A stretch of DNA of 14,859 nucleotides from contig CALCHA010000122.1 in the NCBI GenBank assembly GCA_937901265.1, forward strand, positions 1 through 14,859, written 5' to 3'. Source of the stretch: an uncultured Phycisphaerales bacterium. Its GTDB lineage: Bacteria; Planctomycetota; Phycisphaerae; WQYP01. Below, one piece after another: positions 1 to 7,304 of the stretch (the first letter of the stretch is position 1; every line of letters begins with the position of its first letter). The notes under the pieces are model-generated. The model saw only the letters and a program-made list of their open reading frames with translations. It searched no databases and was not told the DNA's origin. A program made the translations under genes and the position numbers.

Positions 1-654
1 ATGTGGACGGTGGTCGGCGTGTTTGCTGCGGGGGACTCCGCCGCCAATTCGGAAATCTGGGTCGACCTTGATCAGCTGCGCGGCGACTTCGAATCGGCGG
101 GCGGAAGCAGCTCGATTCTCCTGCGCGCGGTGTCGCCGGCCGCGATGGACAATCTCATCAAGACCATCGGCGACGATCAGCGTCTGGGGGCTCAGGCGCT
201 CACTGAAAAAGCCTACTATGAGACACTCACCAAGGGTGGGCTTCCGCTGGAGATTCTGGGCTTTGCCGTGGCCGTCATCATGGCCGTCGGCAGCGCCTTC
301 GCGGCCACCAACACGATGTATGCCGCCGTTTCCCGGCGGGCGAAAGAAGTGGGGACTCTCCGAGCGCTGGGGTTTTCCCGCATCTCGATCCTGCGTTCCT
401 TCATTCTGGAATCGGTGTTCCTCGCCCTGATTGGCGGCCTTGTGGGGCTGGCCATCGCTTTGCCGCTCAACGGCCTGACGACCGGCGTCGGCAACTTCCA
501 GACCTTCAGCGAGACCACCTTCCAGTTGCGGGTGACCTGGTGGGTCATGCTCCTGGGCCTTGCCTTCTCCGCCGCCATCGGGGCGTTGGGCGGGTTCCTG
601 CCGGCATGGTCCGCCTCTCGAAAGAGCATCGTGCAGGCGATGCGTGAGTATTGA
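1..654 (+). CDS. ABC transporter permease, FtsX/MacB family (C-terminal part, 5' end off window)
   Basis: This is the C-terminal 217 residues of an inner-membrane permease that would pair with the ATPase and adaptor encoded just downstream. The first ~75 residues look like the end of the periplasmic MacB core domain (motifs VVGVF and SEIWVDL). Three membrane segments follow at about residues 81-104, 132-155 and 180-203. Between the first two lies the FtsX coupling-helix signature, with RRAKEVGTLRALGFSR around residues 111-126, and the protein ends with the usual PAWSASRKSIVQAMRE tail. Family members are about 380-420 residues, so the first membrane helix and half the periplasmic domain are missing. 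The ATG at base 1 is probably internal. The gene ends 67 bases before the adaptor gene, consistent with one operon. The substrate cannot be read from the sequence. Confidence 0.9.
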   Translation: MWTVVGVFAAGDSAANSEIWVDLDQLRGDFESAGGSSSILLRAVSPAAMDNLIKTIGDDQRLGAQALTEKAYYETLTKGGLPLEILGFAVAVIMAVGSAFAATNTMYAAVSRRAKEVGTLRALGFSRISILRSFILESVFLALIGGLVGLAIALPLNGLTTGVGNFQTFSETTFQLRVTWWVMLLGLAFSAAIGALGGFLPAWSASRKSIVQAMREY

Positions 655-721
655 CGAGCTCGGCGAAAGTGAGCGCAGCCAATCCCCAGGACGTTTTATT
701 CTTCACCGTTGAGATGGTTCC

Positions 722-2095
722 ATGAGCGAGCAGTTGCACAAGTTGAAGATTGACAAGGCCCACAAAGTACGGCGGAGCGAACGCACGATCTGGCCGTGGG
801 TGGTGCTCCTGTTTTTGGTCCTTGGAGGGGCCGGCGTGGCGTGGACGTATGCGCAGCGCGCGCCGGGCGTTGAAGTCGCGACGATGCGGGTGCACCTGCC
901 CGAGGCCGGGGCGGCGCGTGCGGGAGACCTCGTGGTCCTCAATGCCACCGGGTACATCATCGCCGCCCACAAGATTGAGCTGGCCGCCAAAGTGATGGGG
1001 CGGGTGGCGTGGATCGGTGTGGAGATGGGCGACAAGGTGGAGAAGGGGCAGGTGCTGGTGCGTCTGGAGGATGACGAATACAAGGCTCGCGTGGCGCAGC
1101 AGCAGGGCATGGTGGATGCCGCGAAGGCACGGCTTGCGGAACTCGAGGCGGGCTCGCGTCCTCAGGAAATCGCCCAGATGGCAGCCCAGGTGCAGGCCGC
1201 CGATGTGGAGGCGGCCAACGCGGAGCTGCAATACAAGCGCGTGCTTTCCGTCCGGGACGTTCAGAAACCGACGGAAGTTGATGATGCCGAGGCGCTGGCG
1301 AAAGTGCGCGCCGCCCAGGCCGAGGGGATGCGCCAGCAGTTGTCGCTTCTCAAAGCCGGCACCCGCAAAGAACAGATCGCCGCCCAGGCCGCCACCGTGC
1401 GGCAACTCGAAGGCAGCCTCACCAACGCCACGCTCGATCTTGAAAACACGGTTATCCGCTCGCCCATCACCGGGACCGTGCTTGAACGAAACGTCGAAGT
1501 CGGCGAGTTCGTCACCAACGGGTTTGTCGGCGACCGCGGTGCCAAGGGCTACGTCGTGTCGCTGGCGGACCTCAACGATCTCCTCGTCGAGCTGGACATT
1601 TCGCAGAACAATTTTGCCCAGGTCATCCCCGGGGGCAAGTGCTGGATCGTGACCGACGCATATCTCGACGTGAAATATGCTGGCGTCGTGGAGCGAATCT
1701 CGCCGCTGGCCAACCGCCAGAAGGCCACCGTCCTGGTGCGCGTCCAGGTGCTGCATCCCGACGCGCGCCTGCGGCCGGACATGAATGCGACGGTGAGCTT
1801 TCTTTCGCCCGCTGCTGCCACCCAGCAGGCGGGGGCCGCCGACACCCAGGCGGCAGGAACCCAGGCCGCGGACGTGGAGCGTCGGGCCCCGCGCGTCCCC
1901 GGCTCGGCGGTGCGCGATGGTGCGGTCTTCATCGTGGAAGAGGGGAAGGCACGCCGCCTGCCGGTGGTCATCGGACTGAAAGCTGCAAATGGCGAAGTGG
2001 AAGTGACCAAGGGGCTGATTGGCGGAGAGACGCTGATTCTCGCCCCGCCGGAGACGCTCAAGGACGGCGACCCCGTCCGCGTCAAAGCCCAATGA
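722..2095 (+). CDS. Periplasmic adaptor (HlyD/MacA-type membrane fusion protein) of an ABC exporter
   Basis: This is a 457-residue membrane fusion protein that would link the inner-membrane ABC pump to the envelope. A single N-terminal membrane anchor covers about residues 23-44 (IWPWVVLLFLVLGGAG). The first half of the lipoyl domain follows (GRVAWIGVEMGDKVEKGQVL, about residues 97-116). A helical hairpin spans about residues 120-240 and carries the paired repeats AGSRPQEIA and AGTRKEQIA, one per arm. The second lipoyl half has IRSPITGTVLERNVEVGEFV, with a beta-barrel and membrane-proximal domain after it. An Ala/Gln/Thr-rich insert (around residues 362-385) separates the barrel from the C-terminal domain, where adaptors often vary. 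The start has only a weak upstream purine stretch (TTGAGATGG), but the ATG directly precedes the expected short cytoplasmic tail. It sits between the permease and ATPase genes. Confidence 0.93.
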   Translation: MSEQLHKLKIDKAHKVRRSERTIWPWVVLLFLVLGGAGVAWTYAQRAPGVEVATMRVHLPEAGAARAGDLVVLNATGYIIAAHKIELAAKVMGRVAWIGVEMGDKVEKGQVLVRLEDDEYKARVAQQQGMVDAAKARLAELEAGSRPQEIAQMAAQVQAADVEAANAELQYKRVLSVRDVQKPTEVDDAEALAKVRAAQAEGMRQQLSLLKAGTRKEQIAAQAATVRQLEGSLTNATLDLENTVIRSPITGTVLERNVEVGEFVTNGFVGDRGAKGYVVSLADLNDLLVELDISQNNFAQVIPGGKCWIVTDAYLDVKYAGVVERISPLANRQKATVLVRVQVLHPDARLRPDMNATVSFLSPAAATQQAGAADTQAAGTQAADVERRAPRVPGSAVRDGAVFIVEEGKARRLPVVIGLKAANGEVEVTKGLIGGETLILAPPETLKDGDPVRVKAQ

Positions 2096-2146
2096 CCGGT
2101 GGGCCATGGCCGGATGATCCAGGACTGATGATGCACCCAATGATGC

Positions 2147-2151
2147 AAGGG
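2147..2151 (+). promoter_or_regulatory. Ribosome binding site of the ABC ATPase gene
   Basis: The sequence AAGGG lies seven bases before the ATG at 2159 and supports that start. It overlaps the second copy of a 12-base near-repeat (ATGATGCA at 2128-2135 and 2140-2147). Confidence 0.6.
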
Positions 2152-2158
2152 CACAGAT

Positions 2159-2902
2159 ATGGCGAGTGACGGATTGGCGGTTGGTGAACAGGGCGCAGAG
2201 CGGCCGGCCGCGGCGGGCGGCGAGATCCTCCCGATCGTGCAGGCGCTGGACTTGACCAAGGAATTCCGCCGCGGCGACAACGTGGTGGTGGCGCTGGATC
2301 AGGTCACCACGCAGATCCGCCGGGGGGAATTCGTCGCGCTCATGGGGCCCTCCGGTTCGGGGAAGAGCACGCTGCTGCATCTGATCGCGGGCATGGATCG
2401 TCCCACCGATGGCCGCCTGGTCGTACTCGGCGAGGAGCCCGCGCTGATGCGTGAAGGCGCGCTTGCCCGCTGGCGCAACCATCACCTGGGCTTCGTCTTT
2501 CAGGCGTTCAACCTCATCCCCGTGCTCAACGCGCTCGAGAACGTCGAGCTGCCGCTGAAGTTGACGACGCTTCCCCGCCGGCAGCGGCGCGAGAACGCCA
2601 CGACGGCCCTGAACCTCGTGGGGCTGGGCGATCGACTTGACCATTTTCCGCGCCAGCTCTCGGGCGGGCAGGAGCAGCGCGTGGCCATCGCCCGCGCCAT
2701 CGTGACGGATCCCGATCTCTTGCTCGCCGACGAACCGACCGGCAACCTCGATGCGACCAGCGCCGCGGAGGTCCTGTCCCTGCTTCAGCGGCTGAACAAA
2801 GAGTTCGGCAAGACGATCATCATGGTGACCCACGACCCCCACTCCGCCGCCGCCGCGGGCCGCATTATTCAGTTGGACAAGGGCAAATTCGTCGAGACAT
2901 GA
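2159..2902 (+). CDS. ABC transporter ATP-binding protein, MacB/LolD-like
   Basis: This 247-residue cytoplasmic ATPase would energise the exporter whose permease and adaptor lie directly upstream. All motifs of a working nucleotide-binding domain are visible in order: Walker [11 protein letters not shown]-loop [26 protein letters not shown] segment (Gln in VFQ), signature [14 protein letters not shown], Walker [14 protein letters not shown], and H-loop MVTHD. The pattern QAFNLIPxLxxxENVxLPL is typical of the LolD/MacB/FtsE branch, which works with FtsX-type permeases. About 25 extra residues precede the conserved LTKEF start of the domain. The ATG is supported by AAGGG seven bases upstream. 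The gene ends the plus-strand unit and faces the minus-strand genes. LolD itself is less likely because the companion adaptor is of the HlyD type. Confidence 0.94.
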   Translation: MASDGLAVGEQGAERPAAAGGEILPIVQALDLTKEFRRGDNVVVALDQVTTQIRRGEFVALMGPSGSGKSTLLHLIAGMDRPTDGRLVVLGEEPALMREGALARWRNHHLGFVFQAFNLIPVLNALENVELPLKLTTLPRRQRRENATTALNLVGLGDRLDHFPRQLSGGQEQRVAIARAIVTDPDLLLADEPTGNLDATSAAEVLSLLQRLNKEFGKTIIMVTHDPHSAAAAGRIIQLDKGKFVET

Positions 2903-2981
2903 AGGCTGCGGGAGCCACGGCAAGCCGCGCTTGGACGAGATGCCCGGGCCAAATTCCCTGCCAGAAACGACGCTCCGCTCT

Positions 2982-3989
2982 CTACGCGCGCGTCAGAATC
3001 GTGCCCTTCAGCGGCAGATTCAGCGAACGCAGCCGACGCAGGGCCTTCTGAATGGTCTTGTGTGGCGTGCGATGAAGCGCCGCCGCCAGCAGCAGGCCGT
3101 CCGCGGCCGCCGCGAAAAGCGATGCATCCGGCAGGGCCGACGTGGCCGGCGTGTCGATCAGGAGGTAGTCAAACGAATTCCGCAGATGCCGCAGCGCCGC
3201 GCGAAAGCCCGCCGACGCCAGCAGTTCCGCCGCGGCCGCCGGAGTCGTCTTGGCCCCTGATGGCAGGACGTAGAGGTTGTGCCAGGGGGTCGGCTGGATG
3301 AACTCGGAGAGTTCGGCGTTCGGCGTGGCGACCAGTTCCGCGATGCCTTTCGCGGCGGAAACGTTCAGCAGACTCGACAGGGAGCGGCGCCCCCCCGCCT
3401 CCAGGCAGCCATCCACCAGCAGCACCCGGTGGGCGCGAACTTCCACCAGCGACAGCCCCAGATTCAGAAGCGTCGTCGTCTTGCCTTCGCCCGGCATCGC
3501 GGATGTCAGCACCATCACCTGCGGCTCGCGCCGCGAGTTCCCCGCCAGCAGACCATCGCGAATCTTGCGGTACTGCTCCGCGATTGGCCCCGAGCGATCG
3601 TGATACACCACCACCCCGTGCGGCAGTTGCAGCTTCCGCTTGGAGGCGTAATCCTCCACGATCGCCTCCACCGCCTTGGGGGCACGCGGGGCGGGAGGGG
3701 GCGGTGCCTGGCGCAATGCCTGCGTGAGCGTGGTCGGCGCGGCCGTTGCGAGGGGTGCCGGGGCGGGGATCCCCGAGGTCGGAGGCGCGGCGGCGGGAGC
3801 ATCCTTGCGCAGAACAAAGCTGGCCAGCGAAGGCTCCGGCGGGGGCGGCGGCTCGGGCGGTGCAGCGGCCCCAGGGGTAGCGACGGCCCCGTCCGTCGGG
3901 GGCGGTGCGCTGTTGCCGGATGTTGTCGCGGCGCGGATTTTTTCCCGTTCCTCCTGGGCACGTTTGAGGGCGTCAGAGATTGAACTCAT
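2982..3989 (-). CDS. CpsD/CapB-family P-loop protein (tyrosine-kinase-like), without C-terminal Tyr cluster
   Basis: This 335-residue protein is the cytoplasmic partner expected for the Wzz/GumC protein encoded just upstream. It begins with MSSISDALKRAQEER, the N-terminal signature of kinases in planctomycete and exosortase-linked polysaccharide loci. A Pro/Ala-rich linker follows (about 28-104). The helix E138-Q-Y-R141-K-I-R144 matches the EX2RX2R oligomerisation motif. Walker A is SAMPGEGKTT (163-172) and Walker B YLLIDTP (275-281). Walker A' keeps VLLVD (D193) but continues GCLEAGG instead of the usual ADLRRP. The protein stops at ILTRA, where family members normally add a tail rich in tyrosines, and no Tyr is present after residue 275. 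ATP binding is plausible; tyrosine autophosphorylation of a tail is not. The start overlaps the upstream stop as ATGA, with GGGAG six bases before it. Confidence 0.87.
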   Translation of the reverse strand: MSSISDALKRAQEEREKIRAATTSGNSAPPPTDGAVATPGAAAPPEPPPPPEPSLASFVLRKDAPAAAPPTSGIPAPAPLATAAPTTLTQALRQAPPPPAPRAPKAVEAIVEDYASKRKLQLPHGVVVYHDRSGPIAEQYRKIRDGLLAGNSRREPQVMVLTSAMPGEGKTTTLLNLGLSLVEVRAHRVLLVDGCLEAGGRRSLSSLLNVSAAKGIAELVATPNAELSEFIQPTPWHNLYVLPSGAKTTPAAAAELLASAGFRAALRHLRNSFDYLLIDTPATSALPDASLFAAAADGLLLAAALHRTPHKTIQKALRRLRSLNLPLKGTILTRA

Positions 3990-5629
3990 GGCACGCTCCC
4001 GGTGTTCAGGGCGAGCAGGGCTCGCGGATTGCGGCCGGCGTTCGGATCAAAGTGCGAATTGGACAGCGCCCGGTGGCACAGAATCGCGCTGCCCGCGGTG
4101 ATCAGCACCAAGGCCACCATCAACCCCGGCCGCAGGAAGGTCATCCATAGCTGCCGCAGGCGTTGGCCAGCGGGCGAGCGAATTTCCGAAACGGTTCCCA
4201 GGATGGGCGTGGCCAGCAGGTCGGCCGCCTCCCGAACCGTGTGCAGGCTTCGGTCCGCCAGCCCCGCGAGCAGTGCCGCCGCCAGCGCTGCCAGCAGTCC
4301 TGCCACAATTCCCGCGCTGTAGACCGCCCACTGCCGCGGCCAGGAGGGCTCGGTGGCCTGCGGGTCGAGCTTCAGCGTCGAAACATCCACCACCCCCGTT
4401 GCGGCGAGTTCCCCATGGCCAAAGCGACGATCATAACCGCCCTTCTCCTCGGCCAGCGCCTGGCGCGATTTCTTGATCTCGCCGAGTTGATCGTTCAGCG
4501 CGGCATAGTCCCGCCGTACGCCGGCGAGCGAATCGACCGCCTTCTGCATGGAATCCTTCTGGCTCTGCAGCGCGCGAGCCTCGGAATCGGTCAGGTCCTT
4601 CTCCGCATGCAACTGCTGGAGCTGCACATCCAAGGCCTGCGCCGCCAGCAACGACGGATCATTCAAGGGCGTGCCGGCCGGTGCTGCCAGAGCTCGCGGC
4701 TGCGGCGGCGCGGGCTGGCCGGCAGCAGCGCGAGCCTTCGCCGCGTCCAGCTTCTTCTGCAAATCCGCCTGCTTCTTTTTGAGGTCCACCACGTAGGGGT
4801 GCTGCTCCGTCCGATTCATCTTGTTGAGCTGCTCATCAATCTGATCATTGATCAACTGCAGCTGCGCCGTAAGCGATGCCACCTCCGGATCGGCCGCCAC
4901 CGGCGCCGGGGCGGGTGCCGGAACGGGCGTATTGACGGCCGGGGGCAGCGGTACCGGCGCCAAGGGTCGTTTTCCCTGCCGATATTCTTCCAGCCGCGCG
5001 ATCTGCTCGGTCACCAGCCGCAGGTGCGACTGCTTGTCATCCACCTGCGTGGACATTTTTTCATACTGCTTCAAGATGGAATCCGGATCGTCCGGCAGCG
5101 CCCCGCGGTGCGCCTGCCGAAAGGTGTCCAGTTCGCGGTTGACCGTCGCTTCACGGCCATCAAGGGCGATCCCCCGTTTGGCCAGCGATGTCGCGTAGGT
5201 GGAAAGCATCTCGTCAGCCCGATGGCGCACCATCTCGCTGTAACTGTTCGCGACCGACTGGATCGCCACAAACCCCGCATCATGCGAACTGTCACTGGTG
5301 GCGAAACGCAGCGTGTGCGTGTCTCCGTCAACGGGCTCTGGGTCCAGCGTGACCTGTTTCTGCTGGGCGAAGGGTTGCAGTTCCCGGGCGGTAGCCTCAG
5401 GAACGCGGGCAAGCTCGGGCAGGGGATCAAACGCCTGCAGGGTCACCTTGATCGTCCCCGCCATGGCATAGGTCCGTTTGAGGAAGGGTGCCACGAGAAA
5501 AATCGCGGATGCCACCACGCAGAAGAGCGTCAACGCCAGCAGGCCAGGCCGGGGCAACCCTGCACTCAGGCCGCGGCGCAGGCGGGGGAGGGCGGCGGGG
5601 GGGGTGGAATCGGCGGGGGACTGGGTCAT
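3986..5629 (-). CDS. Wzz/GumC-family polysaccharide chain-length/export protein
   Basis: This 547-residue inner-membrane protein would set exopolysaccharide chain length or assist export, working with the CpsD-like protein encoded next. The first membrane helix is at about 29-50. The large periplasmic region has coiled-coil stretches (about 160-215, 250-300, 330-395) broken by two Pro/Ala-rich loops (about 222-248 and 300-322). The second helix is at about 434-458, followed by the typical cytoplasmic Wzz ending (DRSLHTVREAADLLATPILGTVSEI, residues 459-483, key D459 and LG478). A third hydrophobic helix at about 501-520 would put the C-terminus back outside. The first methionine codon in frame is the ATG at 5629; a longer frame exists only from a TTG at 5737 and encodes nothing Wzz-like. 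The stop overlaps the cpsD-like start by four bases (ATGA). Confidence 0.86.
   Translation of the reverse strand: MTQSPADSTPPAALPRLRRGLSAGLPRPGLLALTLFCVVASAIFLVAPFLKRTYAMAGTIKVTLQAFDPLPELARVPEATARELQPFAQQKQVTLDPEPVDGDTHTLRFATSDSSHDAGFVAIQSVANSYSEMVRHRADEMLSTYATSLAKRGIALDGREATVNRELDTFRQAHRGALPDDPDSILKQYEKMSTQVDDKQSHLRLVTEQIARLEEYRQGKRPLAPVPLPPAVNTPVPAPAPAPVAADPEVASLTAQLQLINDQIDEQLNKMNRTEQHPYVVDLKKKQADLQKKLDAAKARAAAGQPAPPQPRALAAPAGTPLNDPSLLAAQALDVQLQQLHAEKDLTDSEARALQSQKDSMQKAVDSLAGVRRDYAALNDQLGEIKKSRQALAEEKGGYDRRFGHGELAATGVVDVSTLKLDPQATEPSWPRQWAVYSAGIVAGLLAALAAALLAGLADRSLHTVREAADLLATPILGTVSEIRSPAGQRLRQLWMTFLRPGLMVALVLITAGSAILCHRALSNSHFDPNAGRNPRALLALNTGSVP
3996..4000 (-). promoter_or_regulatory. 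Ribosome binding site of the CpsD-like gene, inside the Wzz gene
   Basis: On the minus strand this reads GGGAG, six bases before the ATG at 3989. It lies within the last codons of the Wzz gene, so the two genes are probably translationally coupled through the ATGA overlap. Confidence 0.6.
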
Positions 5630-5669
5630 GCGGACACGATACCGGGCTCCGGCGGGGTGCGTAAACTCT

Positions 5670-5686
5670 GCGCGTATTCTACGCGC
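5670..5686. repeat. Perfect inverted repeat in the HD-GYP/Wzz intergenic region
   Basis: GCGCGTA, a three-base loop TTC, then TACGCGC form a perfect 7-bp stem. It lies about 40 bases upstream of the Wzz start and 50 bases after the HD-GYP stop. No T-rich run follows on either strand, so it does not look like an ordinary intrinsic terminator. It could be a small operator or an mRNA hairpin that tunes wzz expression. Confidence 0.5.
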
Positions 5687-5691
5687 GCCGC

Positions 5692-5715
5692 GACTCGCCG
5701 GATGGGTGACGAGTC
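5692..5715. repeat. Second, weaker inverted repeat in the same intergenic region
   Basis: GACTCG at 5692-5697 and CGAGTC at 5710-5715 pair across a 12-base spacer. It sits right beside the stronger repeat at 5670-5686, between the HD-GYP stop and the Wzz start. It may be chance in GC-rich DNA. Confidence 0.3.
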
Positions 5716-5737
5716 CGGGGCACTTGTCGCCCGTCAA

Positions 5738-7174
5738 TCAACAGGTGACTGCGGCCGCCATCTCAAGGGCGGGCGCTGGAACCGCCTTGACCACCTTGAT
5801 GTGCCCATAGCGCGGGTCCGCAAGGTCCACCAGCGCAGCCTCTGAACCGGCATCGCTGGCCACCGGCCGACTCAGCGGCCGGTCGATCCGCGAGGAATTC
5901 GCCCCCACCACCTGGGCCTGCACCATGTTCGACAGCAGCACAAACGACCCCACCGGAAACAAGCCGATGGCCGCCAGAAGTGCCTTGATGATCCGGGTGT
6001 CGACCTGCCCGCGGTGGGCCATGTGGATCAACTCTTCAAGCGCGGCATAGGGAAGCTTGGCTGTTTTATACGCCCGCGGGTTGATCGACGCGGCGAAGAC
6101 ATCGGCAACCGAAACGATGCGGGCAAAATCTGAAATCCCCTCGCCCGCCGCCCCCGCGGGGTATCCCTGCCCCTTGAGCCGCTCGTGATGCTGGTACCCC
6201 ATCAGCCGCGCGATCGGCGAGAGCCCGGGCACCTGTTCCAGCATGGAAAGTGAGAAGTAGGGATGCTGCCGCACACGCTCCTTGTCCGCGGCGGAGAGCG
6301 CCCCCGACGAGGCGCGAATGCGTTTGGGCACCGCCAGCATGCCGACATCAAACACCAGCGCCCCCAGAATAACTTCCCGCACCATCTCCACCGACAGATG
6401 CATGTGCGCCGCGATCGCCATGGACAGCACCGCCACCGAAACCGCATGGTCCGGCAGGTAATCGTCCCGTCGCGCCGTCATCAGGGCGAGCTGCGAAAAT
6501 TGCCGCGGCTCCGCACGCATCAGGTCGAGCAAGTCCTCGGCGATCTCCGAGAGCACGTTGAATTCCGGCTGTTTGCCGGTCTCCAGGAGTCCGTAAATCG
6601 GCTGCAGCCGCGAAGATAGCCGCCGCCGGAGGAGCTGTGTGGAGCCCATGTTCAGCAGGTCCGCAGCGCTCGGCGGTGTTATCGTGGCCAGGAAGGGCGT
6701 CCGCGATTCGGGTGCCCGCAGATACTCCCCCCGCTTGATCAGCCCCTCCATATGCCCCACCAGCACCCGCGAAAGATCATGCAACGTCGCGCGGATGGCA
6801 TCCGCGGCGGCCGCGGGACGGGCGATCAGGAACTCGATCCCCGAGTCACGCAGTGCCGCGAGATGGTGGTCCTCGACCTGGTCATTCGCTTGAATGATTA
6901 CCACGCCGTCAGGCGTCAGCAGGTCGCCTTCGACATTGGACCCCAGCGTCAGGGAGGCCACGGCAACCATCGTCGCCGGCGTGTTGCAGAACTCCAGCAC
7001 CGCTCGCGCCGAATCCGCCATGTACACCTGCCGGATTCCGGACCGAGCCAAGGCCTTGAGATGCAACGCCGTCAGGTCCGTTTTCGCCGAGAGCAGCTTC
7101 CGTCCCGAATTGTGAAACAGAGGTTCGGGAAATTGCCGCCCCTGCTTCAAGTTCGCGACGTCGAGAATCTGCAT
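5738..7174 (-). CDS. Degenerate HD-GYP domain protein (c-di-GMP phosphodiesterase-like)
   Basis: This 478-residue cytoplasmic protein has an HD-GYP domain at about residues 225-410. Landmarks are H243 (DHAVSV), the HD position as F275-D276 in LVFDVGM (normally LLHDIGK), H304-P305, H329-H330-E331, G337-Y338-P339 and D358 (VADVF). The HD His and the following Lys are lost and HHERxDG reads HHERLKG, so c-di-GMP hydrolysis is doubtful; binding or sensing is possible. The N-terminus (1-120) holds two related ~35-residue segments offset by 66 residues. ATG 7174 is chosen because GAGG lies six bases upstream and the protein then begins MQILDVANL; the same frame stays open to 7633, but that part lies over mutM and has no domain sense. 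The next gene downstream is the Wzz gene, suggesting control of polysaccharide output. Confidence 0.85.
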   Translation of the reverse strand: MQILDVANLKQGRQFPEPLFHNSGRKLLSAKTDLTALHLKALARSGIRQVYMADSARAVLEFCNTPATMVAVASLTLGSNVEGDLLTPDGVVIIQANDQVEDHHLAALRDSGIEFLIARPAAAADAIRATLHDLSRVLVGHMEGLIKRGEYLRAPESRTPFLATITPPSAADLLNMGSTQLLRRRLSSRLQPIYGLLETGKQPEFNVLSEIAEDLLDLMRAEPRQFSQLALMTARRDDYLPDHAVSVAVLSMAIAAHMHLSVEMVREVILGALVFDVGMLAVPKRIRASSGALSAADKERVRQHPYFSLSMLEQVPGLSPIARLMGYQHHERLKGQGYPAGAAGEGISDFARIVSVADVFAASINPRAYKTAKLPYAALEELIHMAHRGQVDTRIIKALLAAIGLFPVGSFVLLSNMVQAQVVGANSSRIDRPLSRPVASDAGSEAALVDLADPRYGHIKVVKAVPAPALEMAAAVTC

Positions 7175-7180
7175 CGGGTG

Positions 7181-7184
7181 CCTC
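7181..7184 (-). promoter_or_regulatory. Ribosome binding site deciding the HD-GYP start
   Basis: On the minus strand this reads GAGG, six bases before the ATG at 7174. It favours that start over the in-frame upstream codons that run into mutM. Confidence 0.55.
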
Positions 7185-7304
7185 GGTGACGATCGGGGGG
7201 TGTGCCGGGAAGTGAAGTCGATGGGACAGGTATCGGCCCAAGTGGCCTGCGAGTTTGCGCCACCCATTGCATTTCGCAAAGCGAGAAATCGCCACGCCGA
7301 TTCC

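Noticed and set aside
545..2923. A 792-codon open frame on the minus strand across the adaptor and ATPase genes
   Set aside because: It lies antisense to two genes with complete family motifs, its translation is low-complexity His/Arg/Gly-rich with no recognisable domain, and long antisense frames are common in GC-rich DNA.
2921..2933. A CAAGC-CGC-GCTTG hairpin in the convergent gap, considered as a terminator
   Set aside because: The stem is only 5 bp and no T run follows on either strand. The 79-base gap shows no other convincing terminator.
4163..5845. A 560-codon plus-strand frame across the Wzz gene
   Set aside because: The translation is Arg/Gln/Leu-rich and featureless, and it mirrors the Wzz codons on the other strand.
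7271..7289. An imperfect hairpin (ATTTCGC, loop AAA, GCGAGAAAT) just after mutM
   Set aside because: The stem has a bulge or wobble and no T run follows on the minus strand, so it is not reported as a terminator.
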